In this document: one piece after another, positions 26,490 through 37,200 of the stretch
How positions within the stretch are numbered: position 1 is the stretch's first letter
Layout of the letters: each line of letters starts with the position of its first letter
Origin: Candidatus Rubneribacter avistercoris
Lineage (GTDB): Bacteria; Actinomycetota; Coriobacteriia; Coriobacteriales; Eggerthellaceae
Assembly: GCA_019115845.1 (NCBI GenBank)
Contig: DXCU01000066.1
Span: forward strand, 1 to 55,022
Reading direction: 5' to 3'
DNA length: 55,022 nt
The notes under the pieces: model-generated
The model's database searches: none
What the model saw: only the letters and a program-made list of their open reading frames with translations
What the model was told of the DNA's origin: nothing
Program-made: the position numbers and the translations under genes

Positions 26490-27176
26490 GTGAAGCTGTT
26501 CGGAAAAGGCGGGGGTCCTTTGACCCCTGCGCAGAAGAAGCTTGCCACCGCCGTGGCGGCGATGGCGCTCATAGTCGCCACGTCCGTGTCGGTCGATCTG
26601 GCTCTCTCGCGCCTCGACGCCGAGCGGGCCGAGGAGGCGACCGCCGAAGAGGTGCAGCCCGGACCCGCCTTAGACGAGAAATCCTCGGACCCATCCGAGA
26701 CCGAGGGAGCATCCGGCGCGGAGGCCGCCGGCGAGGAAACGTCCGGCGCGAAGGCCGGGGCCGACGAGGAGTCCTTGGGCACAGGGGCCGTGTACGAGGG
26801 CGACGGCGTGTCGGTGGAGAACCGCGCCGGGCGCGACCTCGACGCCACCGGGCGCGAGATCGCCGACGCTGTGAAGAGCGCCTGCGAGGCGAACGGATTC
26901 GACGTCAGCGGTCGCGCGTTCTGGGTCACCTCCGTGGCCGAGGACGGGGCCTACTACATCGTCTCCGGCGTGGAGGGCGCGAGCTACCTGCGCCTCATGC
27001 CGCAGGCGGCGGGCGGCTTCTCGGTCATGCTGTTCGGCGACGAGGACTCCTTCAGAAGGCAGCTCGAAGCCGACAGCAGCACGAAGAACGAGGGGGCCAA
27101 CGGCGGCACGGAGGTCCAGGAAAGCTTCGCGCAAAGCGACCCGGCCGATGCCGCCAAAGGCGGGGCGGCCTCATGA
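26490..27176 (+). CDS. Single-span membrane protein of the transfer operon, function unknown
   Basis: 228 residues. One membrane segment (about 18-38) is followed by an acidic low-complexity region (about 45-100) and a folded-looking C-terminal domain (about 105-200: GREIADAVKSACEANGFDV, FWVTSVAEDGAYYIVSGV). It should be outside the membrane. The GTG start has GGAGAGG upstream. The stop overlaps the next ATG. Position matches the CD1107/DUF4366-type slot of Tn1549-like operons, but I cannot confirm that family from the sequence. Confidence 0.7.
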   Translation: MKLFGKGGGPLTPAQKKLATAVAAMALIVATSVSVDLALSRLDAERAEEATAEEVQPGPALDEKSSDPSETEGASGAEAAGEETSGAKAGADEESLGTGAVYEGDGVSVENRAGRDLDATGREIADAVKSACEANGFDVSGRAFWVTSVAEDGAYYIVSGVEGASYLRLMPQAAGGFSVMLFGDEDSFRRQLEADSSTKNEGANGGTEVQESFAQSDPADAAKGGAAS

Positions 27177-27925
27177 GCGGCCACGACCCCACCTACCGCG
27201 TGGAATGGCGCATGACGTTGGACGACCCCGCCTCGGAGAAGGGCGGGCGCGTCGGGTACGCCGGAAGCGAGCTTGCCCGGGCGCTCTACGCCTGGGAAGG
27301 ACTCGACCCCATCGAGGCGTTCCGAACCCTGCGCGCGCAGACGGGGTGCGCCTCCTTCGGCTTCGCCGTCGTCTGCGAGCAGGACGGGCTTGTCAAGGCT
27401 TCCAGCTGCTGGGACGCCGCCCGTGACGCCGCCCGCTTCTCCGTGCGCACCGTCATCTCGGACGAGGACGGGGAATCCCCCTCGGTCCTGTTCGCCGCGC
27501 CCGACGCCGAGGAGGCACGCCGCTTCTTCGACGGGCAGGACGCCCGGGCGCTGTACCTCGCGTCCCCCGGTTGCGCGCACGCACGCGTCGAGCTCGTGGA
27601 CGCCTCGCCGTGCGCCTTCGGCTTCGAGGCCGCCACGGTGAGCGTCCGGGAGTACGGAGAGCGGGAATACGCCGCCTCCCTCGCCGGCGTGCGCGACGCG
27701 GTGCGCGAGGGCGTCCTCGACCGCGACGGCATCAAGCGCCTTTTGCATGCAAGCGATGTGGAGGTGGACGACGCGGAGAAGGTGTGCGGGTGCCTATCTG
27801 GGCATATGCGCATCTTCGCCGCCGACGTGCGCGGGGAGTCGCCTGCGGCGCTCCAAGCGGATGCCGCGAGGGTCTCGAAGTCGCACGGGCGGCGCACCGT
27901 CGCCGATAGGTCGGTCCGAAGGTAA
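27173..27925 (+). CDS. Hypothetical protein in the transfer operon
   Basis: 250 residues, soluble, acidic, no signal or membrane segment. I do not recognise a family. Visible features: an N-terminal beta-rich half with regularly spaced aromatic residues (RVEWRMTLDDP, GCASFGFAVV), and helical stretches near 185-215 (REGVLDRDGIKRLLHASDVEVDD). Four-base overlap with the upstream gene and a 10-base gap to the next place it firmly in the operon. A GGGCATATG match to the ICE left-end repeats lies inside the gene near 27800. Confidence 0.65.
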   Translation: MSGHDPTYRVEWRMTLDDPASEKGGRVGYAGSELARALYAWEGLDPIEAFRTLRAQTGCASFGFAVVCEQDGLVKASSCWDAARDAARFSVRTVISDEDGESPSVLFAAPDAEEARRFFDGQDARALYLASPGCAHARVELVDASPCAFGFEAATVSVREYGEREYAASLAGVRDAVREGVLDRDGIKRLLHASDVEVDDAEKVCGCLSGHMRIFAADVRGESPAALQADAARVSKSHGRRTVADRSVRR

Positions 27926-27935
27926 GGAGGAAGGC

Positions 27936-28700
27936 ATGGGTTCCCGAGAGCTCACACCGGTGGAGAAGGTCATGGCCCTCAACAGGCACGCAGTGCTTCC
28001 CGATGGCAGCCTGAAAACCTTTTCCCAGCAGTACGGCGAATACTCCTTCGCCAAGGATTCCGGGGTCAAGTCCATGTGGGAGTACACGCCGTTCGTGTTC
28101 TCCATGGATTCGTCGGTGTTCGGCGTGCCGCCCCTCTCCGGTATGCCCCTGTGCATGACAAGCGCCTCGGTGAAGCACGTGGTCAGCAAGCACCGCGCCG
28201 AGATAGGCGTGCTGGACGCGCTGGCAACCGAGCTCGTCGGCAACGTGCTCGCGTTCCAGGACGCGCTGGATGATTCTGCGTTCTTCTTCGTGCTCGACGA
28301 GTACTCGAAGAAGGGCAACCAGTACATCACCTTGGTGCGAGCGAACATCGAACTCAAGAGGGTCGAGGTGAACGAGGTCAGGAGCGTGCACGGCGTGGCC
28401 GACCTCGACAAGCTCATAGATCCCGCCCTCGACGGTGGCAAGGACTTCTTCATGAGCGAGCGAACAGGCGCATGGCTGGAAGCGCAGGGGACTCGATTCA
28501 GCATGGGCTTGCCAAGCATCTCCGAAGGCACCCGCCAGCGCCTGCTCAGCCTCTATTATACCCGATTCCCCGACCAGGCGACGCGCGAGGACCCCGCAAG
28601 GCGCAACGCGCGCGCGGCAAACGTCGCCCGCACTCTGCATGCGGGAGCGGAGACGGGAACCCGAACCGAGGCGCACGACACAGCAAGGAGGAAGAAATGA
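27936..28700 (+). CDS. MuF C-terminal-like domain protein
   Basis: 254 residues, soluble. Residues about 75-165 resemble the phage MuF C-terminal (barnase/EndoU-Colicin-like toxin-associated) domain: SVKHVVSKH, LVGNVLAFQDALDD, a beta strand with ITLVRANIEL, then VEVNEVRSVHGV. Such domains occur in phage and polymorphic-toxin proteins. The C-terminus is basic. The ATG follows TAAGGAGG; the stop overlaps the topoisomerase ATG. It may protect or modify transferred DNA or act as a toxin in mating, both speculative. Confidence 0.5.
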   Translation: MGSRELTPVEKVMALNRHAVLPDGSLKTFSQQYGEYSFAKDSGVKSMWEYTPFVFSMDSSVFGVPPLSGMPLCMTSASVKHVVSKHRAEIGVLDALATELVGNVLAFQDALDDSAFFFVLDEYSKKGNQYITLVRANIELKRVEVNEVRSVHGVADLDKLIDPALDGGKDFFMSERTGAWLEAQGTRFSMGLPSISEGTRQRLLSLYYTRFPDQATREDPARRNARAANVARTLHAGAETGTRTEAHDTARRKK

Positions 28701-30877
28701 GGCTCGTCATAGCGGAGAAACCGAGTGTGGCGCGGGCCATCGCCGGGGCGGTGGGCGCGAAATCGAAAGGCGACGGGTACATCGAGGGGGCGGGCTACGT
28801 GGTCACGTGGTGCCACGGGCACCTGGTGGACCTCGCCGAGCCGGGCGACTACGAGCAGTGGGAGGGCCCTTGGGACCTTGCGAAGCTGCCCATGGTACCC
28901 GAGCGCTGGCTGTGGAGGCCCGCTGCCGAGGAGGGGGCGGCGCGGCAGCTCCGCGTCATCGCCGACCTCACGGCGCGCGCCGACGTGGACGAGGTGGTCA
29001 ACGCCTGCGACGCCGACCGCGAGGGCGAGGGCATCTTCAGGCGCGTCTACGAGCACCTGGGATGCTCCAAACCGGTCCTGCGCCTGTGGTCGACCTCGCT
29101 TGTGGACGAGGCCATCCGCAAGGACCTGGCTCGCATGAGGCCGGGCAGCGACTACGACGGGCTGGGAGATGCCGCCGAGGGGCGCGCCAAGGCCGACTGG
29201 CTGGTCGGGATGAACGGCACGCGCGCCTACACGCTCGTCTACGACGCCCGCCCTCCCCTGTCCGTCGGCCGCGTGCAGACACCCGTCCTCGCCATGGTGG
29301 CCGCGCGCACGCTGGAGGCGCGGGGCTTCAAGCCCAAGCCCTTCTGGCGCGTGATCGCGCATCTCGACGGCTTCGCCGTGGAAAGCGAGCGATTCGACGC
29401 CCGCGAGGAGGCCGACGCCCTGCTCGCCGACGTGCTCGCGCACCCCCGGGCGACGGTCGTCTCCGTAGAGCGCAAGGACGCGGCGGCGAAGCCCCCTCTG
29501 CTCTACGACCTCACCAGTTTGCAGCGCGACGCCTCGACCCGTGCCGGCCTCACCGCCGATGAGACGCTCGCGGCTCTGCAATCGCTCTACGAGCGGAAGC
29601 TCGCAACCTACCCGAGGACCGACTCGCGCTACATCACCGCCGACGACGCCGACGGGGCGGCGGCCCTCATTCCGCGCATCGCCTCGCCCGGCATCGTGGG
29701 CGAGGCTGCGGCGGGGGCCTTCGACCCGTCCCGCGCAGACATCGCGCGCGTCGTCAACGACGGGAAGGTGAGCGGCCACGGTGCCGTGCTGCCCACGGGA
29801 GAGCTTGACGAGGCGGCCATGGAGGGACTCACGGGCGCGGAGCGAGCGGTCATGCTGCTTGTGTGTTGCCGGCTGCTCGCCGCCGTCATGGAGCCGGGCA
29901 TGCGAGCGCACGCGAAAGCCGTCATCAAGATAGCGGGGCTGGATTTCTCCGCGTCGGGCACGTCCGTCAAGGACGCCTCATGGATGGCCGTGGACGACGC
30001 CTGCCGCCGCGCCCTCAAGGATCTTGGCGGCGAGGACGGAGCCGAACCTGCATCAGGCATGGTCCCCGAGAACCTTTTCGAAGGCGATGAGCTCAAGGTC
30101 GGCGACGCCGAGGTCAGGGAGGGCAAGACCGCCGCGCCGAAGCCCTACACCGACGCGACGCTTCTCTCGGCCATGGAGAACGCGGGGCGCGACATAGAGG
30201 ACGCCGAGCTCAAGGCCGCCATCGCCGACGACAGCTCGCATTCGGGCGGGCTCGGCACGCCGGCGACCCGCGCCGACACCATCGAGCGCATCATCTCCAA
30301 GGGGTTCGCCGAGCGGAAGGGCCGCTCGATCCTAGCCACGGACAAGGGCATCCAGCTCGTGGAGACCGTCGCGGACGGACTCAAGTCACCCCTGCTCACC
30401 GCCGAGTGGGAGGCGAGGCTCGCCGCCATAGAGCGGGACGGGGCCAACCTCGGCGAGTTCATCGCCGACATCGGGGCCTACGCGCGCGAGGTGGTGGCCG
30501 AGGCCCGGGAGGGCTTCGACCCCGCACGGTTCTCGGCTGCGAGCATCGGGAAGTGCCCGCTATGCGGTGGCGCGGTGGTGCCGACACGCTCCGGCAAGGG
30601 CTGGCACTGCGTAAACCAGCGCTCCGTCAAGGACGGGGACGACTGGAAGGAGGCCGGGAGCTGCGTTTTCAGAATCGGCTACGTCGCGGGAAAGCTGCTC
30701 ACGGAGAAGCAGGCCCGCTCGCTGCTCTCGGGCGGGACGGTGGCCGTCAAGGGCATGAGGAAGCGCGCCGGCGGCACCTTCGACGCCAAGTGCGTACTCG
30801 AGCCAGACGGGCGCGTCTCCTTCGTGAGGGAGAAGCGCCGTTCTGGGAACAATCGTAACAGCGGACGGAAAGGTTAG
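28697..30877 (+). CDS. topB: DNA topoisomerase III
   Basis: Type IA topoisomerase that decatenates and unlinks single-stranded DNA; usual in Tn1549-like ICEs, where it should help strand transfer or replication. 726 residues. Toprim domain at the N-terminus (RLVIAEKPSVARAI, later ACDADREGEGIF), Arg-rich linker (VGRVQTPVLAMV), active-site Tyr in TYPRTDSRYI near 304, GTPATRADTIERI near 525, and a C-terminal zinc-ribbon-like CPLCGG with WHC. The ATGA overlaps the previous gene. Confidence 0.95.
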   Translation: MRLVIAEKPSVARAIAGAVGAKSKGDGYIEGAGYVVTWCHGHLVDLAEPGDYEQWEGPWDLAKLPMVPERWLWRPAAEEGAARQLRVIADLTARADVDEVVNACDADREGEGIFRRVYEHLGCSKPVLRLWSTSLVDEAIRKDLARMRPGSDYDGLGDAAEGRAKADWLVGMNGTRAYTLVYDARPPLSVGRVQTPVLAMVAARTLEARGFKPKPFWRVIAHLDGFAVESERFDAREEADALLADVLAHPRATVVSVERKDAAAKPPLLYDLTSLQRDASTRAGLTADETLAALQSLYERKLATYPRTDSRYITADDADGAAALIPRIASPGIVGEAAAGAFDPSRADIARVVNDGKVSGHGAVLPTGELDEAAMEGLTGAERAVMLLVCCRLLAAVMEPGMRAHAKAVIKIAGLDFSASGTSVKDASWMAVDDACRRALKDLGGEDGAEPASGMVPENLFEGDELKVGDAEVREGKTAAPKPYTDATLLSAMENAGRDIEDAELKAAIADDSSHSGGLGTPATRADTIERIISKGFAERKGRSILATDKGIQLVETVADGLKSPLLTAEWEARLAAIERDGANLGEFIADIGAYAREVVAEAREGFDPARFSAASIGKCPLCGGAVVPTRSGKGWHCVNQRSVKDGDDWKEAGSCVFRIGYVAGKLLTEKQARSLLSGGTVAVKGMRKRAGGTFDAKCVLEPDGRVSFVREKRRSGNNRNSGRKG

Positions 30878-30880
30878 GAG

Positions 30881-31228
30881 GTGGCCGGATATGGGGTATC
30901 CCTCAGCCCGGGCGCGGCGCTACCCGACGCCGTGCGCCTCGCGCTCGTGTCCGGACGGCTCTCTGTCGCCGTCGCACGCTCGGGCCTCACCCTGAGCGAG
31001 GTCTCCCAGGAGAGCGGCGTGTCGCTCTCCGCGCTCAGCCGGTACGTGCGGGGCGAGCGGATGGTTTCCACCCATGCGCTCATCGCGCTGTGCCCCGTGC
31101 TGCGCGTCTCCTCGAACTGGCTGCTCGGACTCGACCGCCCGACGGCGCGGCACCTGGAGGACGCGATGAGATCGACAGCGCCCGGAGCGTCCGGGCGCTC
31201 GAAGGAAAGGAAAGACCATGGGAACTGA
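30881..31228 (+). CDS. Small XRE-like regulator upstream of the adhesin
   Basis: 115 residues. An HTH lies at about 28-75 (SVAVARSGLTLSEVSQESGVSLSALSRYVRGERMVS). The GTG at 30881 comes directly after AGGAG with no spacer, so the true start may be a later GTG. Its last 11 bases overlap the adhesin start (31218), so the two are co-transcribed; it may control adhesin expression. Confidence 0.7.
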   Translation: MAGYGVSLSPGAALPDAVRLALVSGRLSVAVARSGLTLSEVSQESGVSLSALSRYVRGERMVSTHALIALCPVLRVSSNWLLGLDRPTARHLEDAMRSTAPGASGRSKERKDHGN

Positions 31229-34200
31229 ACGCAAGCTCCTCAACCGCGAAACACGGAAGAAGGTGAGAGAGGGGACGCGTCGCCTGCTCACGGCCGCGAT
31301 GGCGCTGGTGTTGGCGCTGGGCAACGTGCTCGGCATGCTCGCACCTGCGGCGGCTTACGCCGACGACGGCTACACCTTCACCTTCGACAACGGCAACTCC
31401 GTCTGGGTGAGCTCCGATGGGAGCACCATCACGGGGTACGCCACCTTGTCGGGCAACTGGTACGACACGAGCGTCCCCGTCGGCAGGTACGGCAACATGA
31501 CCATGCCCGACGGCACGGTGCTCAAGGCCGAGTGCTACGAGGTCTACATCAACAACCCCAACCACGGGGACTACAACGTGCCGGCCAACGGAACCTACCC
31601 GTTCACCGCGACGCGGCAGTCCGACGGCGGCTACTTCATCCTGATGCACACCGAGAACGCCGCCCCCGTCCCCGGCGCGCTGTACAACCTGGACAAGGTG
31701 CAGCGCACCTACACCACGGCCCACTGGTTCGCCCGGGTCAAGGCAGAGGTGAAGGTTGTCAAGGTCAGCGCCAACCCCTCCATCACGAACGGCAACGACT
31801 GCTACTCCCTCAAAGGAGCCGAGTTCACCGTGTACGACAGCAACAACTCCTCCGTCGGCACCCTGACCACCGACGCGAACGGCAACACCGGCACCCTCGC
31901 GCTGCTCCCCGGCACCTACACCCTGCGCGAGACCAAGGCCCCCGCCGGCTACCTCAAGGCTGCCGACCAGACTTTCACCGTCACGAACAGCAAGACCCTG
32001 ACGATCACGGTGGAGGACCCACCTGCGAGCGACCCGATGACAATGGTCGTCGGTAAGTATGACGGTGACAAGACTTATACCGAGCTTCAGGGCAACCTAC
32101 CACAGGGTTCCGCATCTCTCGCTGGCGCCGAGTTCACTGTCGAGTACTACGATACCCTCGCCTACGACAGCTACGATGCCCTCAAAAGTGCCGGTGTGAA
32201 GCCGACCCGCTCTTGGGTTGTTGCCACAAACGAACGTGGATACGCCTCTTTGTCTGCCAGCTATCTTGTCAGCGGCGATGCATTTTATTACGAGAACGGT
32301 TTTGTTACGTTGCCTCGCGGCACCGTCGTTGTCTACGAATCCAAAGCCCCCGAGGGCTACATCCTGAACAGCAAGGATGCAAGCTTCCAGAAGATCCAAG
32401 AGAACCCGACCACCGGCGTCATCACCTACAACATGCCGGAAGTGCCCGAGAGCGTCATGCGCGGCGGCGTCTCCGTGCAGAAGCGCGACACCGAGACCGG
32501 CACCATCCCGCAGGGCGGCGGCACGCTCGAGGGCATCACGTTCTCCATCATCAACGACAACGGGAACTCCGTCATCGTAGACGGCAAGGAGTACGCCAGC
32601 GGCAAGGTCGTGGCCACCATCACCACGGATGAGAAGGGGCGCGCCGCCACGGCGGACGATGCGCTGCCCTACGGCAGCTACATCATCCGGGAGACCGCCA
32701 CCAACGACGCCTACCTCATCACCGCCGGCGACATCCGCGCCACCGTCAGCAAAGACGGAACCGTCTACAGCTTCGTCGCCAGCGACGACATCGTGCGCGG
32801 CGGTATCGAGTTCGACAAGCGCGACATCGAGAGCGGCCTTGACACCACGCTGGGCGCCGCCGCCTCCTTCGACGGCACCGAGTTCGAGATCCGCTCCCTC
32901 AACGACAACCCCGTCATCGTCGACGGCGTGACCCACAAGAAGGGTGACGTCGTGAAGACCCTCGTCGTCAAGGACGGCCACGTCTCGACCTCTGCGGATC
33001 TGCTGCCCTACGGCGACTACTCGCTGAAAGAGACCAAGGCCTCCGAGGGCTACAACCTGAACGGCGCGCTGGTTCAGTTCTCCATCGCCGAGGACGGCGC
33101 GCTCGTGAACCCCTTCGCCGGCACCGACGGGGCCGCGCAGAACCAGGTGAAGCGCTCCGACCTTGAGTTCACCAAGAAGGGAACCGACACCGCCGACCGC
33201 CTTGCCGGGATCCCGTTCAAGATCACCTCCAACGCCACCGGCGAGAGCCATGTGGGCGTGACGGACGAGAACGGCTACTTCTCCTCGGCATCCTCTTGGA
33301 ACAAGCACACCGAGAACACCAACGGCAACGACTGGGCGCTTGAGGCGGACGGCGTCATCGACAGCTCAAAGCTCGACATGGAAGCAGGCATCTGGTTCGG
33401 CCTCACCACCGAGGGCTGGACGACTGCAGCGGACGACGCACTCGGCGCGCTGCCCTACGACACGTACACCATCGAGGAGCTGCGCTGCACCTCCAACGAG
33501 GGATACCAGCTCATCAAGACCTCGGTCGTCGTCAGCCGCGACGGAAAGGTCTACGACTTCGGCACGCTTGACGACGTGATGGCCGAGATCACCACCTTCG
33601 CCTACGACGCCCTCGACGGCGACAGCAAAGTCGGCGTCGGCGACGTGACCGTCGTCGACAAGGTGACCTACGCCAGCCTCATCCCCGGCCGCGGCTACAA
33701 GCTCGTGGCGGAGCTCCACGACGCCGTCACCGGAGACGCCATCAATGGCGGGGACGGCAAGGCCATCTCCGTTGAGAAGACGTTCACCGCGAAGGAGGCC
33801 AGCGGCATCGAGGTCATCGAACTCCCCGTCTCCACCTACGACCTCGCCGGGGACACCATCACGGTCTACGAGAAGCTCTACGATGCCGGCGGCTCCCTCA
33901 TCGCCGAGCACGCCGACAAGGACGACACGAACCAGCAGGTGACGGTCATCGAGCCCGAGATCGGCACCACCGCCCAGGACGGCGCGGACGGCGACAAGAC
34001 CGTCTCCACCGATGACGAGGTGACCGTCGTCGACACCGTGGCCTACAAGAGCCTCATCCCCGGCAAGGAGTACACCGTCAAGGGCGCCCTCATGGTCAAG
34101 AAGACCGACAAGGAGGGCAACGTCTCCGAGGAGGCGCTCAAGGTGGACGGCAGACCGGTGACGGCTGAGGCCACCTTCACGCCAGAGGCCGCCGACGGCA

Positions 34201-37200
34201 CCGTCAACGTGACGTTCACCTTCGACTCTCTCGCACTCGCCGACGGGGCGCAGCTCGTCGCGTTCGAGACCCTTTACCACAACGGGCGCGTGGTGGCGGC
34301 ACACGCCGACATCGAGGACCTGCACCAGACGGTCACCGTGAAGACCCCGGACATCTGCACGTCCGCCTACGATGCCGCCGACCTGGACAAGGAACTCGCG
34401 GCCGACGACGAGGCGACCATCGTGGACTCCATCGAGTACAAGAACCTCAACCCCGGCAAGGAGTACACCGTCACCGGCACGCTCATGGTCAAGGAGACCG
34501 GCGAGCCGCTGGAGATCGACGGCGAACCCGTGACAGGCTCCACCACCTTCACGCCGGAGACCGCCGACGGCACCGTCAACGTGACGTTCACCTTCGACTC
34601 GCGCGCGCTCGAAGAGGGCACGGAGATCGTGGTGTTCGAGAGCCTTGAGCGCAACGGCAACGAGCTCGCGGCCCACGCCGACATCGAGGACAAGGACCAG
34701 ACCGTCATCACGACCCAGCCTCATATCCGCACCACCGCCGTTGACGGCATGGATGCGGACAAGGAGGTCGTCGTCGATGACGAGGCGTCCATCGTGGACA
34801 CCGTGGCCTACCAGAACCTCGTCCCTGGCAAGGAGTACACCGTCAAGGGCCAGCTCATGGTCAAGAAGACCGGCTACGACGGCAAGGTCTCCGGGGAAGC
34901 GCTTAAGGTAAACGACGAGCCGGTCGTGGCCGAGGCCACCTTCACGCCGGAGACCTCCAACGGCACGGTCGACGTGACCTTCACCTTCGACGCCCGCAGC
35001 ATCAAGGACAAGACAGAGCTCGTGGTGTTCGAAACGCTTGAGCGCGCCGGCGTGGAGCTTACGGCCCATGCCGACATCGAGGACAAGGGTCAGACTGTCA
35101 TCGTGACCCGCCCCGAGATCGGCACCACCGCCGTGGACGCCCTCGACGGCGACAAGACCATCGTCGTGGACGATGAGACCGTCATTACCGACACCGTCTC
35201 CTACACCGGGCTCATCCCCGGCAAGGAGTACACCGTCAAGGGCCAGCTCATGGTCAAGGGCATCACCGACGAGGGCGGCGCATCCGAGGATCCCCTGTTG
35301 GTTGACGGCGAGCCCGTCACCTCCGAGACCACCTTCACGCCCAACAAGGCAGACGGCACGGTGGACGTGGTATTCACGTTCGACTCGCGCCTCATCCCCC
35401 ACGGCACCGAGATCGTGGCGTTCGAGTCCCTGGAGCGTGCCGGTGTGGAGATCGCCGTCCACGCCGACATCAGGGACAAGGCCCAGACCGTCACAGCGGA
35501 GCACCCACATATCTCCACCTCCGCCACCGACAGCGTGGACGGCGACAAGACCGTCGTCACGGATGACGAGACCACCGTCATCGACACCGTGGAGTACAAG
35601 GGCCTGCTCCCCGGCAAGGAGTACACCGTTTCCGGCACGCTCATGGTCAAGGAGACCGGCGAGCCGCTGGAGATCGACGGCGAACCCGTGACGGGCTCGG
35701 CCACCTTCACGCCGGAGACCGCCGACGGCAAGGTCGACGTGACCTTCACCTTCGACACCCGCGCCATCGAGGACGGCACCGACCTGGTCGTTTTCGAGAG
35801 CCTTGCGCGCAACGGCGTGGAAATCGCCAACCATGCGGACCTTGAAGACGAGGGGCAGACCGTCACGGTCATCCATCCGACCATCGGCACCACGGCCGCC
35901 GACGGCCACGACGGCGATAAGAACGTCATCACCGACAGCGTGACCACCGTCGTCGACACCGTGGCATACAAGAACCTCATCCCGGGCAAGGAGTACACCC
36001 TCAAGGGCACCCTCATGATCAAGGGCGAGGATGGCGACGGCGTGATCACCGAAGAACCGTTACTCGTGGACGGCGAGCCGGTGACGGCCGAGGCCGTCTT
36101 CACGCCGGAGAAATCCGAGGGTACGGTGGATGTGACCTTCACCTTCGACTCCACCGCCGTGCCCCACGGCACCGAGCTCGTGGCCTTCGAGGCTTTGGAG
36201 CGCGTGGGCGTGGAGATCGCCGTCCACACGAACATCGAGGACGAGGGGCAGACCACGACCTCGCACGTGACGGCCATCGGCACCACGGCCACAGACGGCC
36301 TCGACGGTGACAAGACCGTCATCGCCGATGCGGAGACCACCATCACCGATGATGTTACCTATAAGGACGCCCTGACCGGTGTCGATTACACCATGGCCGG
36401 CCTGCTCATCGACGCCGGCACCGGCCTGCCCATCCTTACCGGAGAGGGCGGCGAGAAGTACAGCCAGTCCGATGTGGCCGCGTTCATGCAGCAGCTCCTC
36501 GACGTGCTCGGGCTTTCCAGCACGTATGAGGGCGGCGAGGGCTACCTCGAGGTGCCGCTGTCCCAGGAGACCGAGGGGGACGTCGCGATCTCCCAGAGCA
36601 TTCGCGTCTTCTCCGACGGCACCTACGAGGTCGTTGACTCCGAGACCGGTATGGACGAGGACGGCCTTGGCTTCGCCAACGTCGGCACCTCCGGCAAGGT
36701 CCCCTTCGATGAGCTGACCGAGGAGCAGCAGGCCGCCGTCTCGGATATGGTGGCGATTCCCGAAGCGGGCATCGTGCTCGATTACTCCGGCTGCGGGGAG
36801 CTGCCCGCCGGCATCGACATGGAGGCCCTGGGTAAACTCGCCGCCGACAACGCCGACCTCCTCTCCCACATGGTTTACGGAACCGCCTCGTTCACGCCTG
36901 AGAAGTACGACGGCACTGTGTCCATCGACTACACCTTCGACGCCAACGCCGTCATCGACCGCATCGGCGGCGAGACGAAGGATATCGTGGTGTTCGAGGT
37001 CATGCTCAAGGGCGGCTTCGATGAGGGCAGCGCGCCCGTCATCGTCGCCTCCGAGTGCGATCTCGACAACGAGGAGCAGACCGTCAAGCTCGTTCCGAGC
37101 ACCATCTCCACCACGGCCACCGACAAGTCGGACGGAGACCATGAGCTGCTTGCCAGCAAGGACTCCGTCGTCGTGGACACGGTGGAGTACGAGGGCCTGA

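Noticed and set aside
26490..27176. Assignment as VirB8/TcpC
   Set aside because: Topology would fit (single span plus external domain), but the length of the external domain and visible motifs give no support beyond position.
33366..35909. Long open frame on the minus strand opposite the adhesin repeats (847 codons)
   Set aside because: Composition (Val/Gly/His/Asp-rich) and periodicity mirror the repeats of the adhesin on the other strand; no ribosome site and no recognisable domain. It is an antisense shadow of GC-rich repeated codons.
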